Source of the DNA: Enterocloster hominis (ex Liu et al. 2021) | GTDB lineage: Bacteria; Bacillota; Clostridia; Lachnospirales; Lachnospiraceae | Direction: 5' to 3' | Length of the DNA: 64,000 bases | Assembly (NCBI GenBank): GCA_014385265.1 | Contig: JACRTJ010000014.1 | Coordinates: forward strand, 107,036-171,035 | Shown here: one piece after another, positions 51,602 through 60,910 of the stretch | Numbering within the stretch: the first letter of the stretch is position 1 | How the letters are laid out: every line of letters starts with the position of its first letter | The notes under the pieces: generated by a model | Told to the model about the DNA's origin: nothing | The model's database searches: none | Seen by the model: the letters and a program-made list of their open reading frames with translations, nothing else | Made by a program: the position numbers and the translations under genes

Positions 51602-52534
51602 ATGGCTGAAAAACAAAGCTTTTCCATCAAGGGAAACCGAAAAAACAAGGCGCTGGTGGAGCATGTTGCTGAGGCTGTTTTTACGGTCTGCGCCCTTCTG
51701 GCGGTGGTGGCTGTGGCATCCATTACCGTGTATATGATCATAAACGGGACCCCGGCACTTTTTAAAGTGGGGATCAAAGAGATCCTGTTCGGCACTGTGT
51801 GGCAGCCGGCGGCCAAGGATCCGTCCTTCGGGATCCTGTACGTGATCCTGACCTCCATCGTCGGTACCACCGCTGCTGTACTGATCGGAGCCCCGGTGGG
51901 GATCCTGACGGCGGTGTTCATTGAGGAGATCGCGTCCCCGAGACTGGCGGCTATTGTGAAACCGGCAGTGGAGCTCTTAGCCGGGATCCCGTCGGTGATC
52001 TATGGACTTCTGGGTATTTATCTTTTGAATCCGATGATGTATAAGCTGGAGATCGCTCTTTTTGCCGATGCACCGGACCACCAGTTTACCGGAGGTGCAA
52101 ACCTGATCTCCGCAGTCATCGTCCTGGCGGTGATGATCCTTCCTACGGTGATCAACGTGACGGTCTCTGCCCTTCATGCAGTGCCGAAGCAGCAGAAGGC
52201 CGCTTCCCTGGCCATGGGAGCCACCAGGATCCAGACCATTTTTAAGGTCCTCCTTCCCAGCGCCAGATCCGGCATTGCGGCGGCGGTGGTCCTGGGAACG
52301 GGCCGTGCCATTGGCGAGGCCATGGCCATTACCCTGGTATCGGGAAGCTCCGTGAACATGCCGCTTCCGTTCAATTCCGTCCGCTTCCTGACCACAGCCA
52401 TTGTTGCGGAGATGGGATATGCTGCGGGACTCCACAGACAGGTACTGTTTACCATTGGGCTGGTGTTGTTTGTCTTCATTATGTTCATTAACATTAGTCT
52501 TACAAAGATTTTAAAAGGCAGGGAGGACTCCTGA
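51602..52534 (+). CDS. pstC: Phosphate ABC transporter permease PstC
   Basis: A 310-residue membrane permease with six membrane segments and the BinPD signature in VPKQQKAASLAMGATRIQTIFKVLLP (EAA-like loop). A conserved TGRAIGEAMAI follows. It pairs with PstA. It begins 80 bases after pstS, and pstA overlaps its stop by one base (TGATG). Confidence 0.95.
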   Translation: MAEKQSFSIKGNRKNKALVEHVAEAVFTVCALLAVVAVASITVYMIINGTPALFKVGIKEILFGTVWQPAAKDPSFGILYVILTSIVGTTAAVLIGAPVGILTAVFIEEIASPRLAAIVKPAVELLAGIPSVIYGLLGIYLLNPMMYKLEIALFADAPDHQFTGGANLISAVIVLAVMILPTVINVTVSALHAVPKQQKAASLAMGATRIQTIFKVLLPSARSGIAAAVVLGTGRAIGEAMAITLVSGSSVNMPLPFNSVRFLTTAIVAEMGYAAGLHRQVLFTIGLVLFVFIMFINISLTKILKGREDS

Positions 52535-53403
52535 TGGAACACGCGAGCATCATGAATAAAAAGAGGCGTGTCTCGGACCAGCTTCTGGAGGCGCTGATCT
52601 ATCTGTGTGCATTTCTGGCCGTGGGCCTGCTTCTGGGGATCATCGGCTATGTATTCTGGAGGGGATTCCGTACCGTGAACTGGTCATTCCTGGTGACGGA
52701 GCAGAGCCCCACCAAGGGGATCATGGGTATTGCCGGAAATATTGTGAATACCCTGTATATTGTGGTCCTGACGCTTTTAGCAGCTACGCCCATCGGCGTA
52801 GGAGGAGCCATTTATTTAAATGAATACGCAAAACCGGGAAAATTTGTTTCCCTGGTCCAGTTTACCATTGAGACTCTGACGGGGATCCCGTCCATTATCT
52901 TCGGCCTGTTTGGGAACGTGTTTTTCGGTAAGATCTTCGGCTATTCCATGCTCACCGGAGCGCTTACCCTGACCATTATGGTACTGCCCCTGATCGCCAG
53001 GAATACCCAGGAGGCCCTGCGGACCGTGCCGGACAGTTATAGGAGCGGAGCCCTGGGCATTGGAGCCACCAAGTGGTACATGATCCGGACCATCCTTCTT
53101 CCCAGCGCCATGCCTGGGATCCTGACAGGAGTGATCTTAGCCATTGGCCGTATCGTGGGAGAGTCGGCGGCTCTTCTGTTCACTGCAGGCAGCGGCTATT
53201 ACCTTCCCAAGGGAGGCATGGGCCTGTTCAGAAAGCTGTTTGAATCCGGCGGTACCATGACCATTGAGCTGTATTTACAGATGGCCAAGGGAAAATACGA
53301 CGTGGCCTTCGGCATTGCCTGCGTCCTTCTGGCGCTGGTACTGCTCTTGAACCTGCTGACTAAGTATCTGGCCGGACGGCTGAATGTGGAAAATAGAAAG
53401 TAA
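52534..53403 (+). CDS. pstA: Phosphate ABC transporter permease PstA
   Basis: A 289-residue permease, six segments, with the EAA-like loop [20 protein letters not shown] and the [15 protein letters not shown] stretch typical of PstA. The start overlaps the pstC stop (TGATG); an internal ATG at 52552 is possible. It forms the phosphate channel with PstC. Confidence 0.94.
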   Translation: MEHASIMNKKRRVSDQLLEALIYLCAFLAVGLLLGIIGYVFWRGFRTVNWSFLVTEQSPTKGIMGIAGNIVNTLYIVVLTLLAATPIGVGGAIYLNEYAKPGKFVSLVQFTIETLTGIPSIIFGLFGNVFFGKIFGYSMLTGALTLTIMVLPLIARNTQEALRTVPDSYRSGALGIGATKWYMIRTILLPSAMPGILTGVILAIGRIVGESAALLFTAGSGYYLPKGGMGLFRKLFESGGTMTIELYLQMAKGKYDVAFGIACVLLALVLLLNLLTKYLAGRLNVENRK

Positions 53404-53414
53404 AGGGAGAAAAC

Positions 53415-54173
53415 ATGCAGGATAGTAAAATCAGCGTAAGCAGTCTCAATCTCTTTTATGGTGAGAACCACGCTTTAAAGGATATTAATATTAAGATCCG
53501 TGAAAACACGGTCATGGCCCTGATCGGGCCCTCGGGCTGCGGCAAGTCTACATTTTTAAAATGCTTAAACCGTATGAACGATCTGGTGGACGGCGTGAAG
53601 GTGGATGGAAAGGTGCTCCTGGACGGAGAGGATATTTACGATCCCGGCGTGGACACCACGCTTTTAAGGAAGAAGGTGGGCATGGTATTCCAGCAGCCCA
53701 ATCCCTTCCCAATGAGTATTTATGACAACATCGCCTATGGGCCCAGGATCCACGGGATCAAGAATAAGAGCCGCCTGGACGAGATCGTGGAGAATGCCCT
53801 GAAGGGGGCGGCCATCTTTGACGAGGTAAAGGACCGGCTGAAGGCGCCGGCCCTGGGGCTTTCCGGAGGCCAGCAGCAGAGGCTCTGCATCGCCAGGGCC
53901 CTGGCAGTGGAGCCGGAGGTGCTTTTAATGGACGAGCCCACATCCGCCCTGGATCCCATCTCCACCTTAAAGATCGAGGAGCTGATGAACGATCTGAAAA
54001 AGCGGTACACAGTGGTGGTGGTCACCCACAATATGCAGCAGGCGGCCCGCGTGTCCGATGAAACGGCGTTCTTCCTTCTGGGAGAGCTGGTGGAGGCCGA
54101 CGAGACCATGAACATCTTCGGGCATCCAAAGGATAAGCGGACTGAGGATTATATTACCGGCCGGTTTGGCTGA
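53415..54173 (+). CDS. pstB: Phosphate ABC transporter ATP-binding protein
   Basis: A 252-residue ABC ATPase. Walker [10 protein letters not shown], the PstB hallmark [19 protein letters not shown], signature [14 protein letters not shown], Walker [14 protein letters not shown] and the switch His in VVTHNMQQA are all present. It powers PstCA and is followed 14 bases later by phoU. Confidence 0.97.
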   Translation: MQDSKISVSSLNLFYGENHALKDINIKIRENTVMALIGPSGCGKSTFLKCLNRMNDLVDGVKVDGKVLLDGEDIYDPGVDTTLLRKKVGMVFQQPNPFPMSIYDNIAYGPRIHGIKNKSRLDEIVENALKGAAIFDEVKDRLKAPALGLSGGQQQRLCIARALAVEPEVLLMDEPTSALDPISTLKIEELMNDLKKRYTVVVVTHNMQQAARVSDETAFFLLGELVEADETMNIFGHPKDKRTEDYITGRFG

Positions 54174-54187
54174 TGGGGAGGTAGCAT

Positions 54188-54850
54188 ATGTCACCAAGAA
54201 AATTATTTGAACAGGAGCTGGAGGAACTGCGCCAGGATGTGCTCCAGATGGCGGAATGGGTACAGGACGGATATGACTGCCTGTTTGCGGCTCTGGAAAA
54301 AAAGGATGGAGACCAGATGCGGAGGTACGTCCGTCATGACCGGACCATTGAAGATATGCAGAGGAACATCGAGTCCCAGTGCCTGAGCCTGCTTACCAGG
54401 CAGACGCCGGTGGCCAGGGATCTTCGTACAGTTTCCGCAGCCCTTAAGGTGGTGACGGATCTGGAGCGGATCGGCAATCATCTGTCGGATATGGCGGAGC
54501 TGTTTGTCCGCATGGACCTGCCGGAGCTTTCCAGATATTCGCCTGCCTTTCCGGATATGGTCCGGGAGACCAGGACCCTCATTGGGAAGGCCGCCAGAGC
54601 GTTTGTGGAGCGGAATATGGCCATGGGACAGGAGGCCATTGATGCCGACGATGGTATTGACGATTTCTTTAACCGGATCAAGGAGGACCTGGTAAAGGAA
54701 CTGAAAAAGGACGGAAGTGATGCCGACGGCTGTGTAGATGCCCTGATGACCGCCAAATATCTGGAAAAGATCGGAGATCATGGAGTCAACATCGGCCAGT
54801 GGGAGATCTTCCAGGAAACCGGGGAGATCGACGAGATCCGGCTTTTATAG
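54188..54850 (+). CDS. phoU: Phosphate transport regulator PhoU
   Basis: A 220-residue all-helical protein with two PhoU repeats (LRQDVLQMAEWVQDGYDCL and IGKAARAFVERNMAMGQEAI). Each has the metal-binding helix pattern D-x-x-x-D/E and DLERIGNHLSDMAE. PhoU links the Pst transporter to the PhoR kinase and represses phosphate uptake when phosphate is plentiful. No phoR or phoP lies nearby in the window. Last gene of the pst operon, followed by a terminator at 54873. Confidence 0.95.
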   Translation: MSPRKLFEQELEELRQDVLQMAEWVQDGYDCLFAALEKKDGDQMRRYVRHDRTIEDMQRNIESQCLSLLTRQTPVARDLRTVSAALKVVTDLERIGNHLSDMAELFVRMDLPELSRYSPAFPDMVRETRTLIGKAARAFVERNMAMGQEAIDADDGIDDFFNRIKEDLVKELKKDGSDADGCVDALMTAKYLEKIGDHGVNIGQWEIFQETGEIDEIRLL

Positions 54851-54872
54851 GAATGATATTTTATATAGAGAA

Positions 54873-54926
54873 ACCGGTCAGTCCAGGGGGTGTGACAGAT
54901 CCCTCCAGACTGGCCGGTATTCTTTT
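54873..54926 (+). terminator. Terminator of the pst operon
   Basis: ACCGGTCAGTC (54873-54883) pairs with GACTGGCCGGT (54908-54918) over 11 bp with one wobble. ATTCTTTT follows. Confidence 0.8.
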
Positions 54927-55004
54927 GGAAGGCCGGGCCGCTGCCCCGCCCTGGAAACCATATGCCCGGAGCGCGGCCGGGATGGCGTCTTTCCGGCCGG
55001 ACGG

Positions 55005-55814
55005 TTACAGATCTGCCATCCGGTGCTTCAAAAGAGGAAGCTGTTCCCGCACCTGCTCCACCTCATCCAGATCGATGGAGGTGATCTGCATTCCTTCTTC
55101 TGCCTCCATCTGGTTTAAAACAGTCCCCCAGGGAGAGACAGCGATGGAATGGCCCCAGGAGTGGTAGGAAGCGTCCATATCCCTGGCAGGAGCTGTGCCG
55201 AAGGTAAAGACCTGGTTGTCCACAGCCCTGGAACGGAATAAAATCTCCCAGTGGGCCGGGCCTGTGGTCATATTAAAGGCTGCCGGGACCAGGATCACCT
55301 GTGCCCCGTCCAGGACCATGCGCCTGGCCAGCTCGGGGAAACGGAAATCATAGCAGATGCAGAGCCCCATGGGGCCGAATTCTGTGTCGAAGACCGTAGA
55401 CTTATCCCCGGCAGTGAGCGTATCGGATTCCTTGAAGCGCTGTCCGCCCTTTACGTCGATATCGAATAGGTGGACCTTGCGGTGCTTTGCGATCTGGCGT
55501 CCCTCCCGGTCGAAGACATAGGCCGTATTATAGACATTTCCGGCCTCGTCGGATTCTGGGACGGACCCGGCGGACAGATAGACCTGGTACCGCTTAGCCA
55601 GCCTGGAAAGGGTCTGCCAGGAGGGGCCGCCGCTGGGCTCTGCGTAGACGGGGAAATTTGGTGTTTCATAGGGGCAGGAAAACATCTCCGGCAGGCAGAT
55701 CATGTCTGCGCCGGCATCCTTTGCCTGGCAGAACAGACCGTCAAGGAGAGAAAGGTTGGTTTCTTTTTGGGCATACACCCGGGTCTGGAGCTGGGCAACA
55801 GTCAGAAGTTTCAT
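55005..55814 (-). CDS. Nitrilase-superfamily carbon-nitrogen hydrolase (omega-amidase-like)
   Basis: A 269-residue C-N hydrolase with the Glu-Lys-Cys triad: Glu in ICLPEMFSCPYE, Lys in IAKHRKVHLFDID and Cys in MGLCICYDFRFPE. The sequence matches the Nit2/omega-amidase branch that hydrolyses alpha-keto acid amides, or deaminated glutathione (Nit1). ATG at 55814 has GGAGGAA upstream, and a minus-strand promoter TAGACA-17-TATACT is at 55848-55876. It is divergent from the ACT-domain gene. Confidence 0.9.
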   Translation of the reverse strand: MKLLTVAQLQTRVYAQKETNLSLLDGLFCQAKDAGADMICLPEMFSCPYETPNFPVYAEPSGGPSWQTLSRLAKRYQVYLSAGSVPESDEAGNVYNTAYVFDREGRQIAKHRKVHLFDIDVKGGQRFKESDTLTAGDKSTVFDTEFGPMGLCICYDFRFPELARRMVLDGAQVILVPAAFNMTTGPAHWEILFRSRAVDNQVFTFGTAPARDMDASYHSWGHSIAVSPWGTVLNQMEAEEGMQITSIDLDEVEQVREQLPLLKHRMADL

Positions 55815-55847
55815 GGATATTCCTCCGTTTAAATGTATGATAGATCC

Positions 55848-55876
55848 AGTATACCCCCTTTTATTGGAGTTGTCTA
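55848..55876 (-). promoter_or_regulatory. Promoter of the nitrilase-family gene
   Basis: On the minus strand: -35 TAGACA (55871-55876), 17-base spacer, -10 TATACT (55848-55853), about 35 bases before the start codon. Confidence 0.7.
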
Positions 55877-55891
55877 TAATCCGGGAAACAC

Positions 55892-55920
55892 TTGCAAGAT
55901 CCAAAAAAATGTGGTAATAT
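55892..55920 (+). promoter_or_regulatory. Possible promoter of the ACT-domain/hom operon
   Basis: TTGCAA (55892-55897), 17-base spacer and TAATAT (55915-55920). It is about 70 bases before the ACT-domain gene. Confidence 0.5.
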
Positions 55921-55990
55921 TCCCCTTGCACATACAGATGTATCATGCAGACGCACAAAAACAGCAAAATCGGATAAAGAGGACCATACC

Positions 55991-56434
55991 ATGGAAAAAA
56001 GCAAGTATTATGTCGTGCGGGACAAGGCTCTGCCGGAGGTGCTCCAGAAGGTGGCCGAGGCGAAACAGCTTCTGGATAAGAACCGGTCTATGACCGTCCA
56101 GGAGGCCACAGAGCGCCTGGGCTTAAGCCGCAGCTCTTTTTATAAATATAAAGATGACATCGCTCCCTTTTCGGACAATACCCGGGGGAAGACGGTGACC
56201 CTGGTGATCCAGATGGAGGATGAGCCTGGGCTTTTATCGGATCTGCTCCATGTGGTCTCCGACTATCGGGCCAATATCCTGACGATCCATCAGACCATTC
56301 CGGTCAATGGCATAGCCACTGTGACCCTGAGCGTGGAGGTACGGGATAATACCGGCGATATGTCCGGGCTGGTGGAGGAGATCGAAAATATGACGGGAAT
56401 TCAGAACATCAAGATACTGGGAGTAGAAAGATAG
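55991..56434 (+). CDS. ACT-domain protein, UPF0735/PheB type
   Basis: A 147-residue protein with an N-terminal HTH-like helix set (MTVQEATERLGLSRSSFYKYKDDI) and a C-terminal ACT domain (TLVIQMEDEPGLLSDLLHVV, NGIATVTLSVEVRD). ACT domains bind amino acids. The group is called PheB or UPF0735 and commonly precedes homoserine dehydrogenase in Firmicutes. Its stop lies directly before the hom ATG, so it may sense threonine or a related amino acid and control that pathway. Confidence 0.9.
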   Translation: MEKSKYYVVRDKALPEVLQKVAEAKQLLDKNRSMTVQEATERLGLSRSSFYKYKDDIAPFSDNTRGKTVTLVIQMEDEPGLLSDLLHVVSDYRANILTIHQTIPVNGIATVTLSVEVRDNTGDMSGLVEEIENMTGIQNIKILGVER

Positions 56435-57646
56435 ATGAAAGCAGCGATCATGGGATTCGGGACCGTAGGTTCCGGCGTTTATGAGGTATTGGACAGAAAC
56501 AGAGAGACAGTAAGAAAAAAGGCCGGGGAACCCATAGAGATAAAATACATCCTGAACCGGAGGGACCTGCCCGGCAGCCCGGTGGAAGATCTGGTGGTCC
56601 ATGAGATCGGGACGATCCTGGAGGATCCCGAAACGGGGCTTGTGGTGGAGACCATGGGAGGCACGTCTCCAGCCTATGAATACGTGAAATGCTGTCTCCA
56701 GGCGGGAAAGCATGTGGTCACCTCCAATAAAAACCTGGTGGCGGCCCATGGGACGGAGCTTCTGGCCATTGCCAGAGAAAAGCGGGTCAGCTTCCTTTTT
56801 GAAGCCAGCGTAGGCGGCGGGATCCCCATTATCCGCACCATCAACGAGAGCCTGGCGGGAGATGTGGTGGAGGAGATCTCCGGGATCTTAAACGGTACCA
56901 CCAACTATATCCTGACAAAGATGTACGAGGAGGGCTGGGGATTTGACGAGGCCCTTAAGATGGCCCAGGAGCTGGGATATGCAGAGCGGAATCCGGAGGC
57001 GGATATCGAGGGATACGATACCTGCCGGAAGATCGCCATCCTGACAGCGGCGGCCTCCGGCCAGGAGGTGGATTATGAGCAGATCCCCACGGAGGGGATC
57101 ACGAAGCTGACGGACGTGGATTTCAGCTATGCCGCCAGGCTGGGCGCTTCCATTAAGCTGTTTGGTACCAGCATATGCAGGAACGGCAGGTATTACCTGG
57201 AGGTGGCACCGGTATTCATCAATGCCAGAAATCCCCTGTATTCTGTCAGCGGCGTGTTCAACGGGATCCTTTTAAACAGCAATATGCTGGGAGAGTCCAT
57301 GTATTACGGCAGCGGAGCCGGAAAGCTTCCCACTGCCAGCGCTGTTGTGGGAGACATGATCGCAGCGGTGCAGCTGAAGGACCGTCCGGCGGCCCTGGGC
57401 TGGACCGGGCAGCGGCTGGAGGTGCTTCCGGTCCGTCAGCTTCCCTGGAAATATTTTGCCAGGTTTAAGGGCAGCAGGGAAGAAAAGAAAACGCTGACAG
57501 AGGAGCTGTTTGGAAAGGTGCGCTGGCTGGAGCTGGCGGGGCTGGATGAGTTTGCCATTCTCACCGGCCCCATGACCGGCGAGGAGTTTGACCGGGCGGC
57601 CGGGCAGCTTGGCGGTCTGCGCCGGGCGATCCGGGCCCAGGTATAG
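56435..57646 (+). CDS. hom: Homoserine dehydrogenase
   Basis: A 403-residue NAD(P)-dependent enzyme that reduces aspartate semialdehyde to homoserine for threonine and methionine. The Rossmann start AIMGFGTVGSGVYEVL, the conserved CCLQAGKHVVTSNKNLVAAHG, ISGILNGTTNYILTKM and the catalytic-site stretch AERNPEADIEGYD are present. The C-terminal end is shorter and only loosely ACT-like compared with the usual 430-residue Gram-positive enzymes; the separate ACT protein immediately upstream may supply feedback sensing. ATG follows the previous stop without a gap. Confidence 0.95.
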   Translation: MKAAIMGFGTVGSGVYEVLDRNRETVRKKAGEPIEIKYILNRRDLPGSPVEDLVVHEIGTILEDPETGLVVETMGGTSPAYEYVKCCLQAGKHVVTSNKNLVAAHGTELLAIAREKRVSFLFEASVGGGIPIIRTINESLAGDVVEEISGILNGTTNYILTKMYEEGWGFDEALKMAQELGYAERNPEADIEGYDTCRKIAILTAAASGQEVDYEQIPTEGITKLTDVDFSYAARLGASIKLFGTSICRNGRYYLEVAPVFINARNPLYSVSGVFNGILLNSNMLGESMYYGSGAGKLPTASAVVGDMIAAVQLKDRPAALGWTGQRLEVLPVRQLPWKYFARFKGSREEKKTLTEELFGKVRWLELAGLDEFAILTGPMTGEEFDRAAGQLGGLRRAIRAQV

Positions 57647-57657
57647 GAGGAGAGACA

Positions 57658-58014
57658 ATGGAGCATCTGATCTGGATCCTCAGGGAGGGCAGGATCCCCT
57701 GCCTCTTCCATGAGCTCACAGGCTTTTATTGTCCGGGCTGCGGAGGCACCAGAGCTGTTCTGGCCCTGCTGGCCGGCCATCCGGTCTTAAGCTTCCTGTA
57801 CCATCCCCTGGTGCCCTACTGCGCCCTGGTGGCCCTGGTCTTTGCGGTTTCCTATGCCATATACTGGAAAACAAAAGATCCCAGGTTCCGGCTGTACTTA
57901 AGCGATACTTATGTACATGTGGGACTTGGGATCATTGTCGTTAATTTTCTTGTAAAAAACTATCTGCTGGCCGCAAAGGGCATCGATATCCTGGAACAGC
58001 TGCCGGGCTGGTAG
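57658..58014 (+). CDS. DUF2752 small membrane protein
   Basis: A 118-residue protein with the DUF2752 hallmark FYCPGCGGTRAVLALLAGH near residues 22-40 and two or three membrane segments (LVPYCALVALVFAVSYAIYW; VHVGLGIIVVNFLV). Function unknown; the CPGCGGTR motif suggests a bound metal or redox role. It follows hom by 11 bases with AGGAGGAG, so it is cotranscribed. Confidence 0.88.
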   Translation: MEHLIWILREGRIPCLFHELTGFYCPGCGGTRAVLALLAGHPVLSFLYHPLVPYCALVALVFAVSYAIYWKTKDPRFRLYLSDTYVHVGLGIIVVNFLVKNYLLAAKGIDILEQLPGW

Positions 58015-58054
58015 GCAGCAGGAGCCCGTCCGGATGCCTGGAGCCTCTCCGGGC

Positions 58055-58501
58055 CTACACCGTCGGCAGAGACTGGCCCTGCTGCTGCAGCTGCTGTTCC
58101 AGCTGTTCCATGAACTCATTGATCAGAGCCGCATTGGCTGGATCCTTTACCAGGCTGGAAAGAGCCATAAAGTAGACGAACTCGCCGATCCCTAACACCA
58201 CGGCGATGACACCTAAGACGATGCCAAAGATGGCGGTGGCGTAAAAGGGCTGCCCCCGTTTGGAGATGATGGCAAAGCAGACGGCCCCCACGCCCAGGAT
58301 GATGGCCAGGGGAAAGGCAAAGCAGCAGAGGCAGAGGATCCCGAAGATCCCGCAGATCATGGAGACAGTGGCATAGCCGTTTCTGGGCCTGGGCTGGTCC
58401 TGCCTCATGGGATCCGGCGCTCCAGGACCGCCGGGGTACTGGTTCTGGCCGCCCGGCCCCTGTGTCCACTGTCCCTGGTTTCCGTTATTATAATCTGACA
58501 T
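58055..58501 (-). CDS. DUF4190-like membrane protein with Gly/Pro/Gln-rich head
   Basis: A 148-residue protein: a low-complexity N-terminus (about residues 1-45, rich in Gly, Pro, Gln, Asn) followed by two membrane segments (VSMICGIFGILCLCCFAFPLAII; ATAIFGIVLGVIAVVLGIGEFVY) of the DUF4190 type and a Gln-rich helical end. Such proteins are common in Gram-positive bacteria and have no known function. Start 58501 has GGAGGAAA upstream. A perfect 9-bp hairpin lies in its leader at 58525-58545. Confidence 0.85.
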   Translation of the reverse strand: MSDYNNGNQGQWTQGPGGQNQYPGGPGAPDPMRQDQPRPRNGYATVSMICGIFGILCLCCFAFPLAIILGVGAVCFAIISKRGQPFYATAIFGIVLGVIAVVLGIGEFVYFMALSSLVKDPANAALINEFMEQLEQQLQQQGQSLPTV

Positions 58502-58524
58502 AAGATTTCCTCCGTGTGGTATAT

Positions 58525-58545
58525 TCCCGGAAGGAGCTTCCGGGA
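58525..58545. promoter_or_regulatory. Perfect 9-bp hairpin upstream of the DUF4190 gene
   Basis: TCCCGGAAG (58525-58533) and CTTCCGGGA (58537-58545) around GAG. It sits 24 bases before the start of the minus-strand gene, so it would form in its leader or serve as operator. Confidence 0.5.
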
Positions 58546-58592
58546 TCGTCAGTCACCATTTTATCATGAACAGTTCCTGTTGTCCATATGGG

Positions 58593-58629
58593 ATCCGGTC
58601 CCGGCCGCCTGCGCCGGACCGGATATTTT
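58593..58629 (+). terminator. Strong hairpin between DUF4190 and tex genes
   Basis: ATCCGGTCC (58593-58601) pairs with GGACCGGAT (58616-58624), extended by GGC/GCC. ATTTTA follows on the plus strand. It may shield the tex promoter from upstream transcription. Confidence 0.55.
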
Positions 58630-58632
58630 AAG

Positions 58633-58661
58633 TTGCACATCTCCTGCCTTTGAATTATAAT
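58633..58661 (+). promoter_or_regulatory. Promoter of tex
   Basis: TTGCAC (58633-58638), a 17-base spacer and a perfect -10 TATAAT (58656-58661), about 60 bases before the tex start. Confidence 0.82.
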
Positions 58662-58723
58662 AGTCCTTGAGCCCTGTCTGGGAAAAACAGCAGGCAGAGA
58701 CTGTGATCATTAGGAGAGACAAC

Positions 58724-60868
58724 ATGGATATCATTGCATCACTGACCAGTGAACTGAACGTGGGCCGCGGACAGGTGGAAGCGGCCGTAAAGCTCATAGA
58801 TGAAGGAAATACCATCCCGTTCATCGCCAGATACCGGAAGGAGGCCACCGGCTCCTTAAACGATGAGGTATTAAGGACCCTGGATGAACGGCTGCGATAT
58901 CTCAGGGGACTGGAGGAAAAGAAGGCCCAGGTGATGGCCTCCATTGCCGATCAGGGAAAGCTGACCGGAGAGTTAAAAAAGAAGATCGGGGAAGCCCGGA
59001 CCATGGTGGCGGTGGACGACCTTTATCTGCCCTACCGTCCCAAGAGAAAGACACGGGCCAGCATGGCCAGGGAACGGGGACTGGAGCCCCTGGCAGACTG
59101 GATCGCCTCCCAGAACGCAGGAACCTCTCTGGAGGACGCGGCAAAGCCCTATGTTTCAGAGGAAAAGGGCGTGGATTCCGTAAAGACGGCCATTGCCGGG
59201 GCAAAGGATATCCTGGCCGAGCGGATCGCTGAGGATGCGGGATACCGCACCTGGGTCCGGGAGATCACCATGAACGAGGGAAGGATCGCTTCCGAGGTCC
59301 GCGGCGAGGAGGATCCGGAGTCCGTATATGAAAAATACTTTCACCACGAGGAACCGGCAAAGAGCTGCCCCGGCCACCGTGTCCTGGCCTTAAACCGGGG
59401 GGAAAAGGAGAAGATCCTGACGGTGAAGGTGGAAGCGCCGGAGGAAAAGATCCTCCAGTATCTGGAGGCCCATGTGATCACCGGGAAGGATCCGGTGACG
59501 TCTCTGGTCCTTAAAGAGGTGGTAAAGGACAGCTATGGCCGCCTTATGGCTCCGGCCATCGAGCGGGAGATCCGGAACGCTGTCACAGAAAAGGCAGAAA
59601 ACGGAGCGTTCCAGGTGTTTAAAAAGACTTTGAACCAGCTTCTTATGGAGCCTCCCATCAGCGGCCAGGTGGTCCTGGGCTGGGATCCGGCTTTCCGTAC
59701 CGGCTGCAAGCTGGCGGTGGTGGATCCCACCGGAAAGGTGCTGGATACGGTGGTCATCTATCCGACAGCGCCCCAGAATAAGGTGGAGCAGGCGAAGAAG
59801 GTCTTAAAGGATCTGATCGAAAAATATCATGTTACGCTGATCTCTCTGGGAAACGGAACGGCGTCCCGGGAGTCAGAGCAGATCATCGCGGACTTTTTAA
59901 AGGAGATCCCCGAGGATGTGCGCTATGTGATCGTAAACGAGGCAGGGGCGTCGGTATATTCGGCCAGTAAGCTGGCCACAGAGGAATTCCCTGGCTTTGA
60001 CGTGGGACAGAGGAGCGCCGTTTCCATTGCCAGAAGGCTCCAGGACCCGCTGGCAGAGCTGGTGAAGATCGATCCTAAGTCCATCGGCGTCGGCCAGTAT
60101 CAGCACGATCTGAACCAGAAGCGCCTGGACGAGGTGCTGGGCTCTGTGGTGGAGGATTGTGTAAACCGGGTGGGCGTGGACTTAAATACTGCGTCTGTAT
60201 CCCTGTTGGAGCACATTTCCGGCATATCCAGGACAATTGCAAAAAATATTGTGGCCTACCGGGAGGAAAACGGGGCCTTTACTGATCGGAAGCAGCTTTT
60301 AAAGGTTCCGAAGCTGGGGCCCAAGGCCTTTGAGCAGTGCGCCGGGTTCATGCGTATCTCGGGCGGCGCGGATCCTCTGGATGCCACCTCGGTCCATCCC
60401 GAGAGCTACCGGGCGGCCAGGGAGCTTCTGGAGCGTCTGGGCCTGGAGCTGGATCCCGCGGGCTTTAAGGGAATGGCCGGTTTAGGGAGAAAGGTAAAGG
60501 ACCGGAAGTCCATGGCAGAGGCACTGGGGATCGGTGAGATCACCCTGGACGATATTATTTCTGAGCTGGAGAAGCCGGCCCGGGATCCCAGAGAGGAGAT
60601 GCCAAGGCCCATCCTGCGGACCGATGTGCTGGATATGAAGGACTTAAAGCCCGGCATGGTCCTGAAGGGAACGGTCCGGAACATCACAGATTTTGGAGCC
60701 TTTGTGGATATCGGCGTCCATCAGGACGGCCTTGTACATATATCTGAAATGTCAGAAAAATTCATCCGCCACCCCCTGGATGCAGTCAGCATCGGGGACA
60801 TCGTGGACGTGAAGGTCCTGGATGTGAATATGGCGAAGCGGCGGATCGCCCTCAGCATGAAGCTTTAA
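58724..60868 (+). CDS. tex: Tex-family S1 RNA-binding transcription accessory protein
   Basis: A 714-residue Tex protein of usual length. Order: N-terminal helical domain (ASLTSELNVGRGQVEAAVKL, NTIPFIARYRKEATG), YqgF-like RNase H fold (VVLGWDPAFRTGCKLAVVD), helix-hairpin-helix (ISRTIAKNIVAYREENGAF) and the C-terminal S1 domain (LKGTVRNITDFGAFVDIGVH ... LVHISEMS). Tex binds nucleic acid and acts in transcription or RNA handling. ATG at 58724 has TAGGAGAG upstream; the 19 codons to 58667 overlap its promoter region and are rejected. Confidence 0.95.
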   Translation: MDIIASLTSELNVGRGQVEAAVKLIDEGNTIPFIARYRKEATGSLNDEVLRTLDERLRYLRGLEEKKAQVMASIADQGKLTGELKKKIGEARTMVAVDDLYLPYRPKRKTRASMARERGLEPLADWIASQNAGTSLEDAAKPYVSEEKGVDSVKTAIAGAKDILAERIAEDAGYRTWVREITMNEGRIASEVRGEEDPESVYEKYFHHEEPAKSCPGHRVLALNRGEKEKILTVKVEAPEEKILQYLEAHVITGKDPVTSLVLKEVVKDSYGRLMAPAIEREIRNAVTEKAENGAFQVFKKTLNQLLMEPPISGQVVLGWDPAFRTGCKLAVVDPTGKVLDTVVIYPTAPQNKVEQAKKVLKDLIEKYHVTLISLGNGTASRESEQIIADFLKEIPEDVRYVIVNEAGASVYSASKLATEEFPGFDVGQRSAVSIARRLQDPLAELVKIDPKSIGVGQYQHDLNQKRLDEVLGSVVEDCVNRVGVDLNTASVSLLEHISGISRTIAKNIVAYREENGAFTDRKQLLKVPKLGPKAFEQCAGFMRISGGADPLDATSVHPESYRAARELLERLGLELDPAGFKGMAGLGRKVKDRKSMAEALGIGEITLDDIISELEKPARDPREEMPRPILRTDVLDMKDLKPGMVLKGTVRNITDFGAFVDIGVHQDGLVHISEMSEKFIRHPLDAVSIGDIVDVKVLDVNMAKRRIALSMKL

Positions 60869-60910
60869 TAACCTAAGGCTATAAACAATTATGGAATGGA
60901 GGAAGCAGAA

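Noticed and set aside
55815..55990. Riboswitch or T-box before the ACT/hom genes
   Set aside because: The gap is too short and lacks the conserved boxes; only promoters are seen.
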